From the NCBI GenBank assembly GCA_020310875.1, contig CM035437.1:54026156-54090155 (forward strand): a DNA stretch of 64,000 nt. The letters run 5' to 3'. Below the pieces are notes generated by a model that saw only the letters and a list, made by a program, of their open reading frames with translations, was not told the origin of the DNA and did not search any database. This document shows positions 1-10,078 of this stretch, piece after piece (positions within the stretch are counted from its first letter, which is position 1; every line of letters starts with the position of its first letter). Made by a program: the position numbers and the translations under genes. Source of the DNA: Ceratopteris richardii. Its lineage: Eukaryota; Streptophyta; Polypodiopsida; Polypodiales; Pteridaceae.

Positions 1-577
1 AAGATAGAGAAGGAGTCTACATGTGCTTCAAAAACCATTCCAAGATTCAAAAAGCAAATAAAGCATACATACAACATGAGAAGCACCATATTCTTCAGGA
101 ATGTTAGGAATACAATCTGCCCCAACAGTGTGAAGCAAATCTGGATGCCGAAAGGCAAGAGTAGCTGTATACATCAACCAAGTAATTTGAGTTGCACACA
201 TTTGGAGTTACCAGAATCCAAAGTATGCATGATAGGGCCACATTACAAGGCCAAGAATTCGGCACGTTATTTTTCTACTTCAGGATAGTGAAGCACATTT
301 TCCCTCTTGGGAAATAGGAGAGCACGTGTACATAAGCTAAAGAAATTACTCAAAACATTAATAACCGCTTCAGCTATGAACTAACTTTTCTGTTTTTCTT
401 TCAGACAAAAACATAAAATTATCTAAAAGTATGAAAAATCCCAGGTATTACCTTTCTCACACCCACGGGGAAGGGACGACACCATTCACACGGAGCATTG
501 CCAATCTTATGGAAGACAATTGAAGGAGGATTTTTTATACTATCTTGCCACTAATTCATACTCTATATTGAGTGCAG
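1..577. other. No gene seen; probably internal part of the LTR element at 578-5320
   Basis: There are only short unrelated open frames and no recognisable domain, repeat or RNA gene. The stretch precedes the long unknown frame and is probably the interior of the same LTR element, whose 5' part lies outside the window. That assignment is inferred from position only. Confidence 0.4.
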
Positions 578-3500
578 ATGGCATCTACTAATTCCGAAGC
601 TACGCAAGAGGAAAGGGTCCAACTTCTTCCATTGGAATCAATAACAAAAGCACGAGGCCATTGGTTTCTGGATGACCAACCAGTATTGGATCTCATTTTC
701 ATGGCAACCATCAAGATTATGGACCAAGATCACTACTTCCCCATCATTTCACAAGATTTCAAGACTATCGTACAAGGATTACCGTGCATGATAGATGTCT
801 GGACACAAGCAGGAATGGATGCATTTCTCAAACTACCTATTTATCTACCAGATTTCCAGAGATGTACGCAAGTGATGAATAGACTTCAGCCTGCATCGAA
901 TAAGATGTCAATCCCAGAGGCAAGAGTACTGGATAAAGTGGGTGCTTGGAAAATGATTCAATTCACTCATGAGCTAATTAACAGAGCTTTTGGGTGGAAT
1001 CAAGAGGGAATCATAAATGTCAAAGATGAATGTCATGATCCGAAAAAGAAAACCTTTCTGGAAATCAACAGAACAGATATTAAAGATGTTGTTCACTTAG
1101 TGCACCAACACTTTTGTTTTCCAAGCATGCATAGATATACAGCACCTCAAAAGATCGTGGTGCAACTGCTCTCACATGCTATGAGGCAAGTCGAAAATCA
1201 AGTAAATATGACTCCATATGTTCAAGACCGTCTATTTGAAGCAAAGAAGAAGTGGGGTCACAAAAAGTTTCTAAATGGTAGTTTGGCCTTGACACTACTT
1301 ATTTATGAGGCACTGGATATGAAGAACTGCTTGCGTGTGATGCCAACCTCAATAGAGTTAGCCAAATATGCCAAGTCAGCGACGGTTCCAAAGAAAAAGA
1401 AAATAGCCATCCCTATTGAAGAAGTAGGAACCAGTTCAAAGAAACCCATGAGGGGCACAAAGTGCCTTAGAGAGGAAGAAGCCCAGACTACACCACAATC
1501 AAAGAGGACACACACATTGCCAAAGATTCCTGGGACCCAACAACCAATTACGAAAAGAGATCTCTCTGCTGTCGTAGAAGAAACACACCAGTTTATGCAA
1601 GGGCAAGTAAATTTAAATATTCAAGGTCACCATTACAGACAGGCAAGCAAAGAAAGGAGACAGAAAGATAAAGAACAGACCCCTGAACAAGTGGCCAGAT
1701 ATAAAGAATTAGGTTTAGAAGATTCTAGCTCTGATGCAGAATCTAGTCACGAAAAAGACACTCTGGACACTGATATAAGGATAGAAACTCACAATGAAGA
1801 ATGGACAGAGATTAATCAAGTCGAAGCCATGCCAGACAACCAACAGGGACAGGCAAAGAGCCAAGAACCCACTGAACCAGAGCACATCATTCAATTGAAT
1901 GATAAGTCAAAGATCAGTATCAAGGAAGCTCCAATAACTAATAAAGATGTAGTGCCACCTATCAAAGAAGAAATACAAACTCCTGTGGACCAGGAATCAG
2001 GCCGACAACCAAATAAGGAGCCAATTGTGATTGAGATACCTGATGATACACCTCAAGGCAAGATTGACCACATGGAGGCTGAGCCAAGGATCCAACTTCA
2101 TATTAGGAAGCCCCATGATACTACGTTACACGTGGCACAAGGGAAAGATGTGACAACAGGAGCAGAACCTAGTATCCCTACCACTTGGTTAAATGTGGAT
2201 GTCACTCAATTGAAACCTGTTGTCAAGCAAATGATACAAACGGCCATGGAGACGCAACAACAAATGATGGATACAGATGCAGATTATGACAAGGCCATGA
2301 GGGAGAAGAATCAGTTTCAAATCATGAGTGAACAACTGTCCGCACATCTCATCCAAGCCCAGAAAGAGATTACAGCCAAAGGAATGGAGTTACTCGCAAT
2401 AAAAACACAATGTGATACATTGATGACCCAACATCATCAACTCCAGGCACAGCTGGCAGACTTACAATGATTACATGAAGCTAGTGAAGCAGACAAGGAG
2501 AGAATGAAAGCTAGAAGCAACTTACTAGAAACACAACTAAAGGTATACATGGAAGAAAATGATAGCTTACACGGATGCAATAAATAATTGATGAAGTCAT
2601 TGCTATATGATCAACCTATTAAAAAACAAGAGACTACAAATATTGACCAGAAAGAATTAAGAGATCAGATTGAGAAGTATGCAGAATTGTTAAAGCAAGA
2701 GCAGACATTGAGAGCAGAATGGGAACATAAGTACATTCAAGACACCAATGAGCTTAAAAAACAACTGAATACGGCCAATGGCAAACTTGCCGTGAGCTAT
2801 AGTGAAAACATGGATCAGGTAGCAGAAATTGGCAATGAGTTGCTTGCGACAAAAGAAGCTCTAAGGGCAACAATGCAAGAAATAAAAGAAAAGACTGGCC
2901 GATTTACAAAATTAAACGTTAAAGCAACAGAGCCAACACCAATCGGGACACCAGTAGAGCCAAGACAAGAAAATCCTACTCACAAGGTTGAGGTACGCCC
3001 TCTATCTCCCCCGATTTATAATTCTCCAATAAAAGAGAAGATGGTGGAACCACATGATGATCATCCAATGCCATATACTGCAGAAATAAGTCAGAAGGAA
3101 CGGGCACTATTGGTGTCCCGACTGACAAAAATTTTTGAAAATGAAGTCATCAAAGTCATGAAAGAAGCAAGGATTAAAGGTAAGGACTTGGAGACGATCA
3201 TGAAGCCTTTCAACATTCCGTATGGACTATTGAAAGAGAAAACAAGACAATACATAAAGAGAATCACACAGAAAAATCCAGATGAACAATTGCAGTTCAA
3301 AAATGACACGTTCAACTATACTCAAGGAGAATTTGAAGCTGCACAGCCTGTTTGGAGAAGAAAATTTTCGGAGAAACATCCTACATTACGGGTGCACTGG
3401 TAAGCGGCACCATATTTATTACAGGTAAATCCTTCTTTTTGTCCAACACCACAGCGCAGAGAAGCACAAGAATTTTTGGATATGCAAAAGACTGGTGTGA

Positions 3501-4168
3501 TCAATAAACAGTGGCTAAACTATCCACTACTTCCAAGTCCACCGCATAACTATCTACCTACGGAGGATTACATGATCAAAACCATTGAATTTTGGCTGCA
3601 AAATTATGCAACAGTACCCGATTTAACTATCAAGATGACCAATAAAATACTCAGTATGATACTTACAGTATTAAAGGTCTTCAAACACGCAGCATATACA
3701 TTTTTGAACTTCATCGACATTAATCAAGGAACAAATATTCTTGTTTTTGACTTGTCTGTTATGCCTAGCCGACCAACAATAATGGCATATTATTCTAGGT
3801 TGATGTTTTTTCCGAGTACCTATTTGCAAACATTCGAAGAAGCCTTTTTCACAGGGTTTTTTGAAATTGATTCAAAAATCTTCTTAAAGATGTCATCTAA
3901 CTTGAATGCCAGATTAGTGGCATATGAGCTAAGCTTCTTTGCCGATCATAGACAACCACCACATGACGGTGTGAAAGCAGGACAGTGGAAGCAGCTAATG
4001 ATACGTGAAGCCAATCTGCTTAATGAAAGAGAGCAAAAAGTGTATAGAACATACTCCCGTCGACTCCCAAATCCTGTCGGGGACGACAGAGTTCAGGAGG
4101 GGGGCAGTGTTGAGGGAGAATCGAGCAAAAAGAAGAAAAGGAGAAGACAAAGAAAGAAGCTTCATTAG
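578..4168 (+). pseudogene. Very long unrecognised frame (about 1,197 codons) with three in-frame stops, inside an LTR element
   Basis: I do not recognise this protein. One frame stays open from the ATG at 578 to the stop ending at 4168, except for TGA at 2468-2470, TAA at 2585-2587 and TAA at 3401-3403. Sequence on both sides of each stop continues in the same style and frame, so this is one decayed gene and not three. The layout is a globular N-terminal region (first about 270 residues, rich in Trp, His and aromatics), a basic patch near residue 280, a long polar acidic region, a Gln/Lys/Glu-rich coiled-coil-like stretch (about residues 570-790), and a C-terminal globular part with aromatic clusters. 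It ends in a Lys/Arg run resembling a nuclear localisation signal (about 4121-4160). No zinc knuckle, protease, RT, integrase or RNase H motif is visible. It lies in sense just upstream of a polypurine tract and LTR, so it is probably an additional ORF of a gypsy-type element. A displaced host gene is an alternative. Confidence 0.6.
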
Positions 4169-4201
4169 AAAGATCATATCTGAAGAAACATTTCTGCAGG
4201 A

Positions 4202-4250
4202 AGCCCCGGAGGGGCGCAACACCCATCTCTACACAGAGCCCCGCAGGGGC
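4202..4250 (+). repeat. Two short GC-rich hairpins in direct repeat
   Basis: AGCCCCGGAGGGGC (4202-4215) and AGCCCCGCAGGGGC (4237-4250) are direct repeats 35 bp apart. Each can fold into a 5-bp GCCCC/GGGGC stem. They lie in the untranslated stretch between the long frame and the polypurine tract. Nothing else is seen in 4251-4665. Confidence 0.6.
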
Positions 4251-4665
4251 ACAGATCAAGGAAAAATCATGTAGGTGGAAAGGAGGAACCAGGGCTAGGA
4301 AAGTATCCAGGAAGTGCAAGAAGATAATTGGCAGGTACTAATCCTTCCGTTGACAGCGTGCGATGAAAAGAAAGTAAACATGCTCAAAGCAATACAACAG
4401 GGTCAGATGTGTGCAACCAGGACAAATCAGAGGACCAAAAGCTAGAAAGAGGTCACTGGTGGCGTGCGTGGAAACCCAACTGAATACAGCAACCCAGATA
4501 TGTGATATAAGGAATACCAAGGGGCAAACAGAAGCAAAGGACATACCTCTGATAAGATAGCCAATTGTCTGACAGTCCTTGTTGTTGGTTTGACCACTGG
4601 GTGCGTGTATTCAGACCTCTTAAACAAGCTGAAGACAAGAAGTAAAGCCTGTCAAGGGATGACAG

Positions 4666-4683
4666 AGACAAAGAGGGGGAGAG
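4666..4683 (+). promoter_or_regulatory. Polypurine tract of + strand LTR element
   Basis: The purine run ACAAAGAGGGGGAGAG directly precedes TGTTGCAG, the expected start of a 3' LTR. This fixes the element's orientation as +, the same as the long unknown frame. Confidence 0.6.
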
Positions 4684-5320
4684 TGTTGCAGAGCAAAGAA
4701 GAGCACAAGGCAGAGAAAAAGACGGGCCCCAAAATTTTCTGATTTGGACACCCAATTTTTTGTATTATAACCATGTTTCGCTCTCAGTCCAAGGGAAAGT
4801 GCGGATGGATGCCTACTTCTTGTTGCCCAAATGTCTTGAGATCCACAAATTCCGCTCAAATATATACATAAAAGCATGAAAATGGAAACCCCAGTACGTG
4901 CGTAGGCAGGGAATCGAAATTATGGATTGCTTCACCTTGCTTTTCCCCCCTCCCTCCCGTTCTCTTTCCTTCTTCCTCCTTTGTTTTTCTTTCTCTTTTC
5001 TCTTGCTTCTCTCTCTCTTTACCTCTATGTGGAAAATGCACTTTTGAAATGGAAGAAAAATATGCCAGTCCCCTCTCTCTCTTTCTCTCTCATTTTTTTC
5101 TCTTTCGGATTCACCCTCTATCACCCCTATTCTCTCACTCACTTTCACCTTTCTTTTCCCTTTCTTTCTCCTTTCTCCCTTCCTCTTTCTTTCTTTTTCA
5201 TCCTTCCCCTTTTCTCGTTGCTTTATATTTTCCTCACTCTCTTCCTTGCGCTATCTTCCTATCTTCAATCACATCATCACCACGTTCTTGTTGCATAGAC
5301 ATCATCTCGGGTATGGACTA
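4684..5320 (+). repeat. Putative 3' LTR (right end not resolved)
   Basis: It begins with TG immediately after the polypurine tract. A TATA-like TATATACATAAAAG lies near 4861, followed by a long pyrimidine-rich leader. No second LTR copy is in the window, so the right boundary and the target duplication cannot be set; 5320 is approximate. Confidence 0.45.
4930..5265 (+). repeat. CT-rich low-complexity tract
   Basis: About 335 bp of T/C-rich sequence with many CTCTCT and TTTCTTT runs. Open frames here on both strands are low-complexity artefacts. It is probably the R/U5 leader of the LTR. Confidence 0.75.
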
Positions 5321-7338
5321 ACTTCCATCTTTACTCATCATTGATATTATACTTTGCATAATAAACACATATCATAATATAAACATCCAATCGGAACCCT
5401 ATCGAGGTACATACCAACTTTGTGCACACACCACGCGTGTTTCCCTTTGCCCTACTTGGCAAAAATGAATGACTTAAATGGAACTCTATCCCATGCGTGG
5501 ATCAATACAAATGGTTCAGTACACAGTTTTAAATGTCTTTTTGTCTTGTTATTGAAAGCGTGATGGCACGGATTCCCTTCATCATGTTCCACATCTCCTG
5601 CTAGCTTAAGTTATACTTAACTGGCACGTATGTTAACCTGAAAAGTGCCAAGCAATTCCAAAATATTCAAGGCTCAATCCGAATATAAACCAATTCTCCC
5701 AAGGGTTAAATTTTTTTGTAGTGACTCTGCTGTAGATGACAGCGATACCGATCTTTGAAACAATGGGTTGTAAATCATGACTAAAAACTCTCATCCAGAG
5801 TATAGACATAGCTCAGGGGACTCATCAATGTTTTGGGGAATCTCACAAGGAACATGGGGATTACAAAGCTTCCGGGAAACAAATGCATAACCCAAAGTAC
5901 ATGATGAATCGGACTTCACTCATCTACCCTCTTCTGCACATAAGGAAACCAGTACCCCTTCCATTTTCCAAATCTCTTCCATGCCAAAATCTCGATTTCA
6001 ACTATGGAAGATGACCCGATAACCACGGATAGGGATCATCTACACCTTTTCCCTTCCCATGTTTCATCAGAGTGCAAGCAATTCACAACACAAAGGGATA
6101 ATTGGCAGGGCAGGGGGAGTCGAGGTTCGGACGAGAAACATGTGTGTAACTAAACATGTATAGAAAACACATAGATGCATATGTGGATGTGCACATCTTT
6201 GAATACATCAACCAATATGAATTCAAAACCAAGGAAGTGAAATACCTCCAAACGAGGTAGCAATGATTGCTCGTTCAGCCTACAGCTTAAGAATGAGCCT
6301 CTGTCAATGGAGTTTCTAGCATTCCATGAGTGCAGGTGAGTATCCAGCGTAGAGATGCATGGGATGTCACATATCCACTACATCCTGCGTCCACATTGGG
6401 GAAACACTGTTATGCTCTGTTCTTCAGCACTACAAAGATCTTACTTCTTCAATCCATTAAACAATGGTGCCTTCATCATATTCCCAAGTCCAACTACGTC
6501 ATCAATACTGCTAAGAAACATAGGTCGAGGACATGTTTGTGAACAGAGAAGAGCTTCTTTACAACCATTCCAATCCTCTATACAGAATCCTCAGAGTCTT
6601 CATCCACGCTGACATGGCACCTCCGTCGTTCACACAATCCTGTGTGCTGATTGTACACGAAAATACTTCATTCACAAATAACCATCCTCTATGGATAACC
6701 CAAATTGGCAGTGCACTGGCGATAGGGAAACACCAGACATCTTCCTAGCATAAGAGTGGATCCAATACAAGGCTCCATTTGTGCCCAATATTGAAGAACA
6801 AGGTCATTGCCATAGACATATCGAGACCACGGCTGTTGGCTTCACTTTGACTCTTAATCGTTGGTCCCCAAGCTACATTAGCCCACTCTACCTTCTTCGC
6901 CCAGCTCTTGAATAAGAAAAACACAGAGAACACCCCCCTCCTACTCTGCTACCCCTGTGTACCTCGCGTGTGAATTCATGGGGGAATCCCCGTCTTTAGT
7001 AGTGCCTCCTTCCCAGTGAAAAACATCAGAGAGAAGCCCCTCGTTCCTACACAGACGCAAAGAGAGAGCCCCCAGGCCATCGGCCTTCTTGTCTATCCCC
7101 CCCGTCGATATACCTGCACAGACACCACAAAAAAACAGAAAAAAGAGAGAGAGCGAGACCCTTTTTGTTGCCGCTCCTGATAAAGGCTCCACTCCCTCAA
7201 GAGAAAATAGACCACACAACCCTTGTAACAAAAAACAAAAGTAACTTCCTCCCTTCTGCACACAAAACAGATGCGGCCCCTTTGTCTGACAATTAAAATG
7301 AACAACCCTTTTCACCTTATTTATCATAAAACTATAAT
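5321..7338. other. About 2 kb with no gene seen
   Basis: No domain or long frame is visible on either strand. A C- and purine-rich segment at 6930-7270 resembles in style the LTR interior near 12100 and 18050 (runs of C followed by ACAGAGAGAGAGA-like sequence), but no continuous alignment could be made. It may be degenerate LTR sequence. Confidence 0.4.
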
Positions 7339-8190
7339 GCCTTCACAGCATGGACATAGCTGTACTCATTTTTGAAAGCCCAAATTATCACTCAATAATA
7401 AATCATCTGTATCATAATGCCCTTGGAATGAGAGCTCAAAGGCTTGTTGAAAATCTAGCATCATCACCTCTATATCTGGATTTAATTCTTTGAATGCAGT
7501 AACATAATCTGTGATAAGCTTGTTGTGAAGTATTGTTCTTGCATTTTCAGATGCATTACAGCTAATGTAATTGACCTTGGAGGTTATCTTGGGGTAGCAT
7601 CCATATGGTAACATCTTTGTGATAGATATCTTCTTGACACCCAATGCCTGAAAGGCCTTCAAACTCCAATCTATTTCGCTTGCTACACTAGGCACAAAAT
7701 CTAGGATCCCCTCGTCATTGGGATGTTTGTCCCCATATGCAGTATAATCATTACCACAAACAACAAAGAGGATCATAGATTCATCAATTAAGTCCTTGGA
7801 AAGAAAACCACTCTCTATCATCTGACTGAATTGTTTGATTTGTAAATGCACAGGATCAATCAATGGTCCAAATGTGCTGAACATGCCACTGCCACCATAT
7901 GCAAAATTTATTCCATGCATGCTATCATCATACTGCTTCTTTCCTTTGGCCATCCTTGCTGTCATTGGGGCAGCCGGAAATCCAAGATATTCAACAAAAA
8001 AGTCTGTAAATATTTTTCCATCTGAATATCTTCCAAAGCCTTCTCCTGGCCATGTGCTTCCGTAAGGGAGTTTCCAGGGCCTGTTGAGGATGGGTACATA
8101 AGGACTATGGTTCCCTGTGTCTGCATACGAGTCACCAAAGACAAACAGTGCCCTTGGCTTTGCATCCACGCCCCTTGGTGCGAGGCATAG
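7339..8190 (-). pseudogene. Truncated GDSL esterase/lipase fragment
   Basis: The intact family members are SGNH hydrolases, usually secreted, that hydrolyse lipid or other ester bonds. Numbering from the codon at 8169, block I is FVFGDSYADTGN with Ser14 as nucleophile, block II is GINFAYGGSG with an oxyanion Gly near 92, and block III is GND with Asn140. A TGA at 7366-7368 interrupts the frame; the family-like CPCCEG motif follows in frame to about 7339. The C-terminal block V with the catalytic Asp and His is absent, so the product could not be a normal enzyme. About 270 codons run without an intron, whereas plant genes of this family usually have several; this hints at passage through RNA. 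At the 5' side it is fused in frame to a starch synthase fragment. The putative start at 8169 is GTG, so it is not a real start; the frame reads in from upstream. Confidence 0.8.
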
Positions 8191-8440
8191 TAATGTGAAT
8201 CAAAACTGGTTATCACCAAAAGCTCCTCTTGTGTCACCATAGGGGTTCTTAGGCCTATGATAAGATGGATGATCAACAAACATCCAGTCAACCCCTGCTC
8301 TGAACTCATGAAAATATGCCACCTCATGTTCTGCTTCAAAGCATCCAATTTTAATGCGACATTGCCTATCGAAAGCTCCTGCAAACTTGGCATTAGTAAC
8401 TCCATTCAAATGCACCGTAGGAGGGGCTCTGCACACTGAA
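8191..8440 (-). pseudogene. Starch synthase I-like exon fragment fused to GDSL fragment
   Basis: About 75 codons resemble the N-terminal part of the GT5 catalytic domain of plant soluble starch synthase I. They include a LNG...AGAFD stretch, a CRIKIGCFEAEHEVAYFHEF-like strand, then GVDWMFVDHPSYHRP, NPYGD and GAFGDNQF. The intact enzyme extends alpha-1,4-glucan chains from ADP-glucose in plastids. Directly after GDNQF is TGA (8200-8202), where the family has Arg, consistent with CGA to TGA. The frame then runs without a shift through FTLLCLAP into the GDSL fragment. FTLLC fits both the starch synthase (NQFRYTLLC) and a GDSL signal peptide, so the exact junction is ambiguous. The part upstream of about 8420 no longer resembles the family. 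No ADP-glucose-binding KTGGL motif is present, so it is a non-functional fragment. Confidence 0.8.
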
Positions 8441-8504
8441 GATGGCGCATCCGAAAAATTAGCATCAAGCGGCATCATCTCCAATCTTTTATGACAGCCC
8501 CCCT

Positions 8505-8648
8505 TTTTGACCAAGAAGTTGTCGTGTTACCTCCAAATACTTTTCATCAATCATCAAATCCACTCTTCAAGTACCTGAAATCAAACGTATTTTCCTGCCA
8601 AATAGATCCACATTAGTGCATCAAAACCAACCATTTTCTGAGCTAACA
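8505..8648 (-). repeat. LTR terminus related to the 10079-19718 element
   Basis: About 144 bp align with 12493-12648 and 19560-19718 (shared CAAGAAGT, CCAAATACTT, TTAGTGCAT, AAAACCAACCATTT and the terminal GAGCTAACA). It ends at 8648 exactly where the LTR ends. On the other side it runs straight into the starch synthase fragment, so the rest of the LTR is missing or replaced. The match is diverged, so this is an older insertion. Confidence 0.7.
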
Positions 8649-9600
8649 AACCATTTTTGTAACACATTTTCCGTTGTAAATGCACTAGAGGAGTTCTCTA
8701 GATGGATACCCATGGAGATTAGTAGCTTACCCATGTAAATTAGTAGGAAATTAGTCTTTTAGTGAATAAAGTGTCGGTCTCTTGTGTGAAAGGACCATTT
8801 TCATGTATATAAGTCAATTTGTGACTCTTTGTAAAGACTTTTCGCCATTGTGAGAATCAAGAGCACAAAATTTCGAATTTGTGTCTTCTCCTCTCTGCAT
8901 CTTCTTCTTTGTGAGCTTGTATGCATGTGTGTTGCTTGAAAAGAGTTTTAGGAAGTGTTGTCTATCCATGAAAGTGTTTGTTTGCTGTGGATAAGGTGTG
9001 TGCGAAGTGTAGGAAGTGCTGAAGTGTAGGAAGGTTATTCCCACGACTCAGTATTTTGCTCATAACTTGAAGTAGAAGCATCAGAATTGAGCAAAATACC
9101 ACCATTGGATGCGTCTTCTCGAGAGCTTCAAAATGCATATGCTATTTGCTATATTTGGAGTTCGGAGCTAAGAGAAAAGCTCAATTTACTATTTTCTGCT
9201 GCTCCAAGTATCGTGATACCATGACTAACAGTTGAAGCTTGTTTGGAATAGTCATAGCCTTGTTTGCACTCTTTGAAAAGTACATTTGCACTGATCGTCA
9301 TTTGAATGCATGTCCTCATACACTCGGCTAGGTTTTGATACTCATCGGATTGATAATTAAAGCGTGAATCCCCACTTTATGCACTTGAGGGGGATTGAGG
9401 TATAGTCTCTTTCTGCACAAGTCCCTAAGTTGGTTCTTAGGTACACAGTGGTAGTTACAAATATTCTTCCAAGTCAAATGGACTTTTACAAATGGTAAAA
9501 GGTAAAGAATCCAAGCAATGGTTCTCATGGGTCTTCAATTACTTGCACATAAGGTCTTTTTATATCTAGCCAAGTGTGTAGGCTTGGTACTTGCACCAAC
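8649..9600 (+). repeat. LTR-like non-coding sequence, unassigned
   Basis: No gene is present. On the + strand a TATA-like GTATATAAG (about 8806) is followed by a CT-rich leader, as in an LTR U3-R region. On the - strand, TGTTGGTGCAAGTACC near 9606 immediately follows the broken end of copia-1 and looks like the start of its 3' LTR. No partner LTR is available, so neither reading is proven. Confidence 0.35.
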
Positions 9601-10073
9601 AGTGGACCTCTATATGCTTGGTCAAAGCATGATAATAGGATTTGCTGCAAGATGTAAGGAACTTGTATTATCTCCAAAAATCATTGGAGATATAGTATGC
9701 AATCCCAAATCTGTATATAGTAATCTAATCCATATGGCCTCTTGAGTAGCATTGGCCAATCCTCTATATTCTGCCTCTGTTGAAGACAAAGCAACAGTAG
9801 GTTTCTTCTTGGAAGACCATGATATAGGCTTGTCACCTGCTAAAGATAGATAGCCTGAGGTACTCCTATCATCTTTGCAACCTACCCAATCTACATCTGA
9901 GTATATCTTGATATCCAAATCTGAAGTATAATGAAAGTATAAACCTTGATTTTGAGTGCCCTTAAGGTACTTCAAAATTCTCTTGGCAGCTTCCAAATGA
10001 GGTACTCTAGGTTTGTGCATAAATTGACTTAAAACACTTACTCCATAAGCAATATCAATCCTTGTCAATGTAG
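9601..10073 (-). pseudogene. copia-1, distal part: RNase H region of Ty1/copia pol
   Basis: Translation on the - strand gives the copia RT/RNase H tail: TLTRIDIAYGVSVLSQFMH, then YSDVDWVGCKDDRSTSGY, WSSKKKPTVALSSTEAEYRG, and DNTSSLHLAANPI. RNase H trims RNA during reverse transcription. The end is damaged by a frameshift near 9625 and runs abruptly into an LTR-like TGTTGG. Its upstream half is at 19724-23192; the two were separated by the insertion at 10079-19718, and 10074-10078 is one copy of the CATAA target duplication. Confidence 0.9.
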
Positions 10074-10078
10074 CATAA

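Noticed and set aside
578-4168. Stop codons removed by U-to-C RNA editing (TGA/TAA to CGA/CAA)
   Set aside because: Such editing is known from organelles of some land plants, but this is a nuclear retroelement setting and cytosine deamination explains the stops more simply.
4927-5321. Phe/Leu/Ser-rich open frames in the CT tract
   Set aside because: Composition artefact of a pyrimidine-rich leader, with no domain and no conservation to compare.
7339-8169. Functional GDSL esterase gene
   Set aside because: No proper start codon, an in-frame TGA, and the block with catalytic Asp and His is absent.
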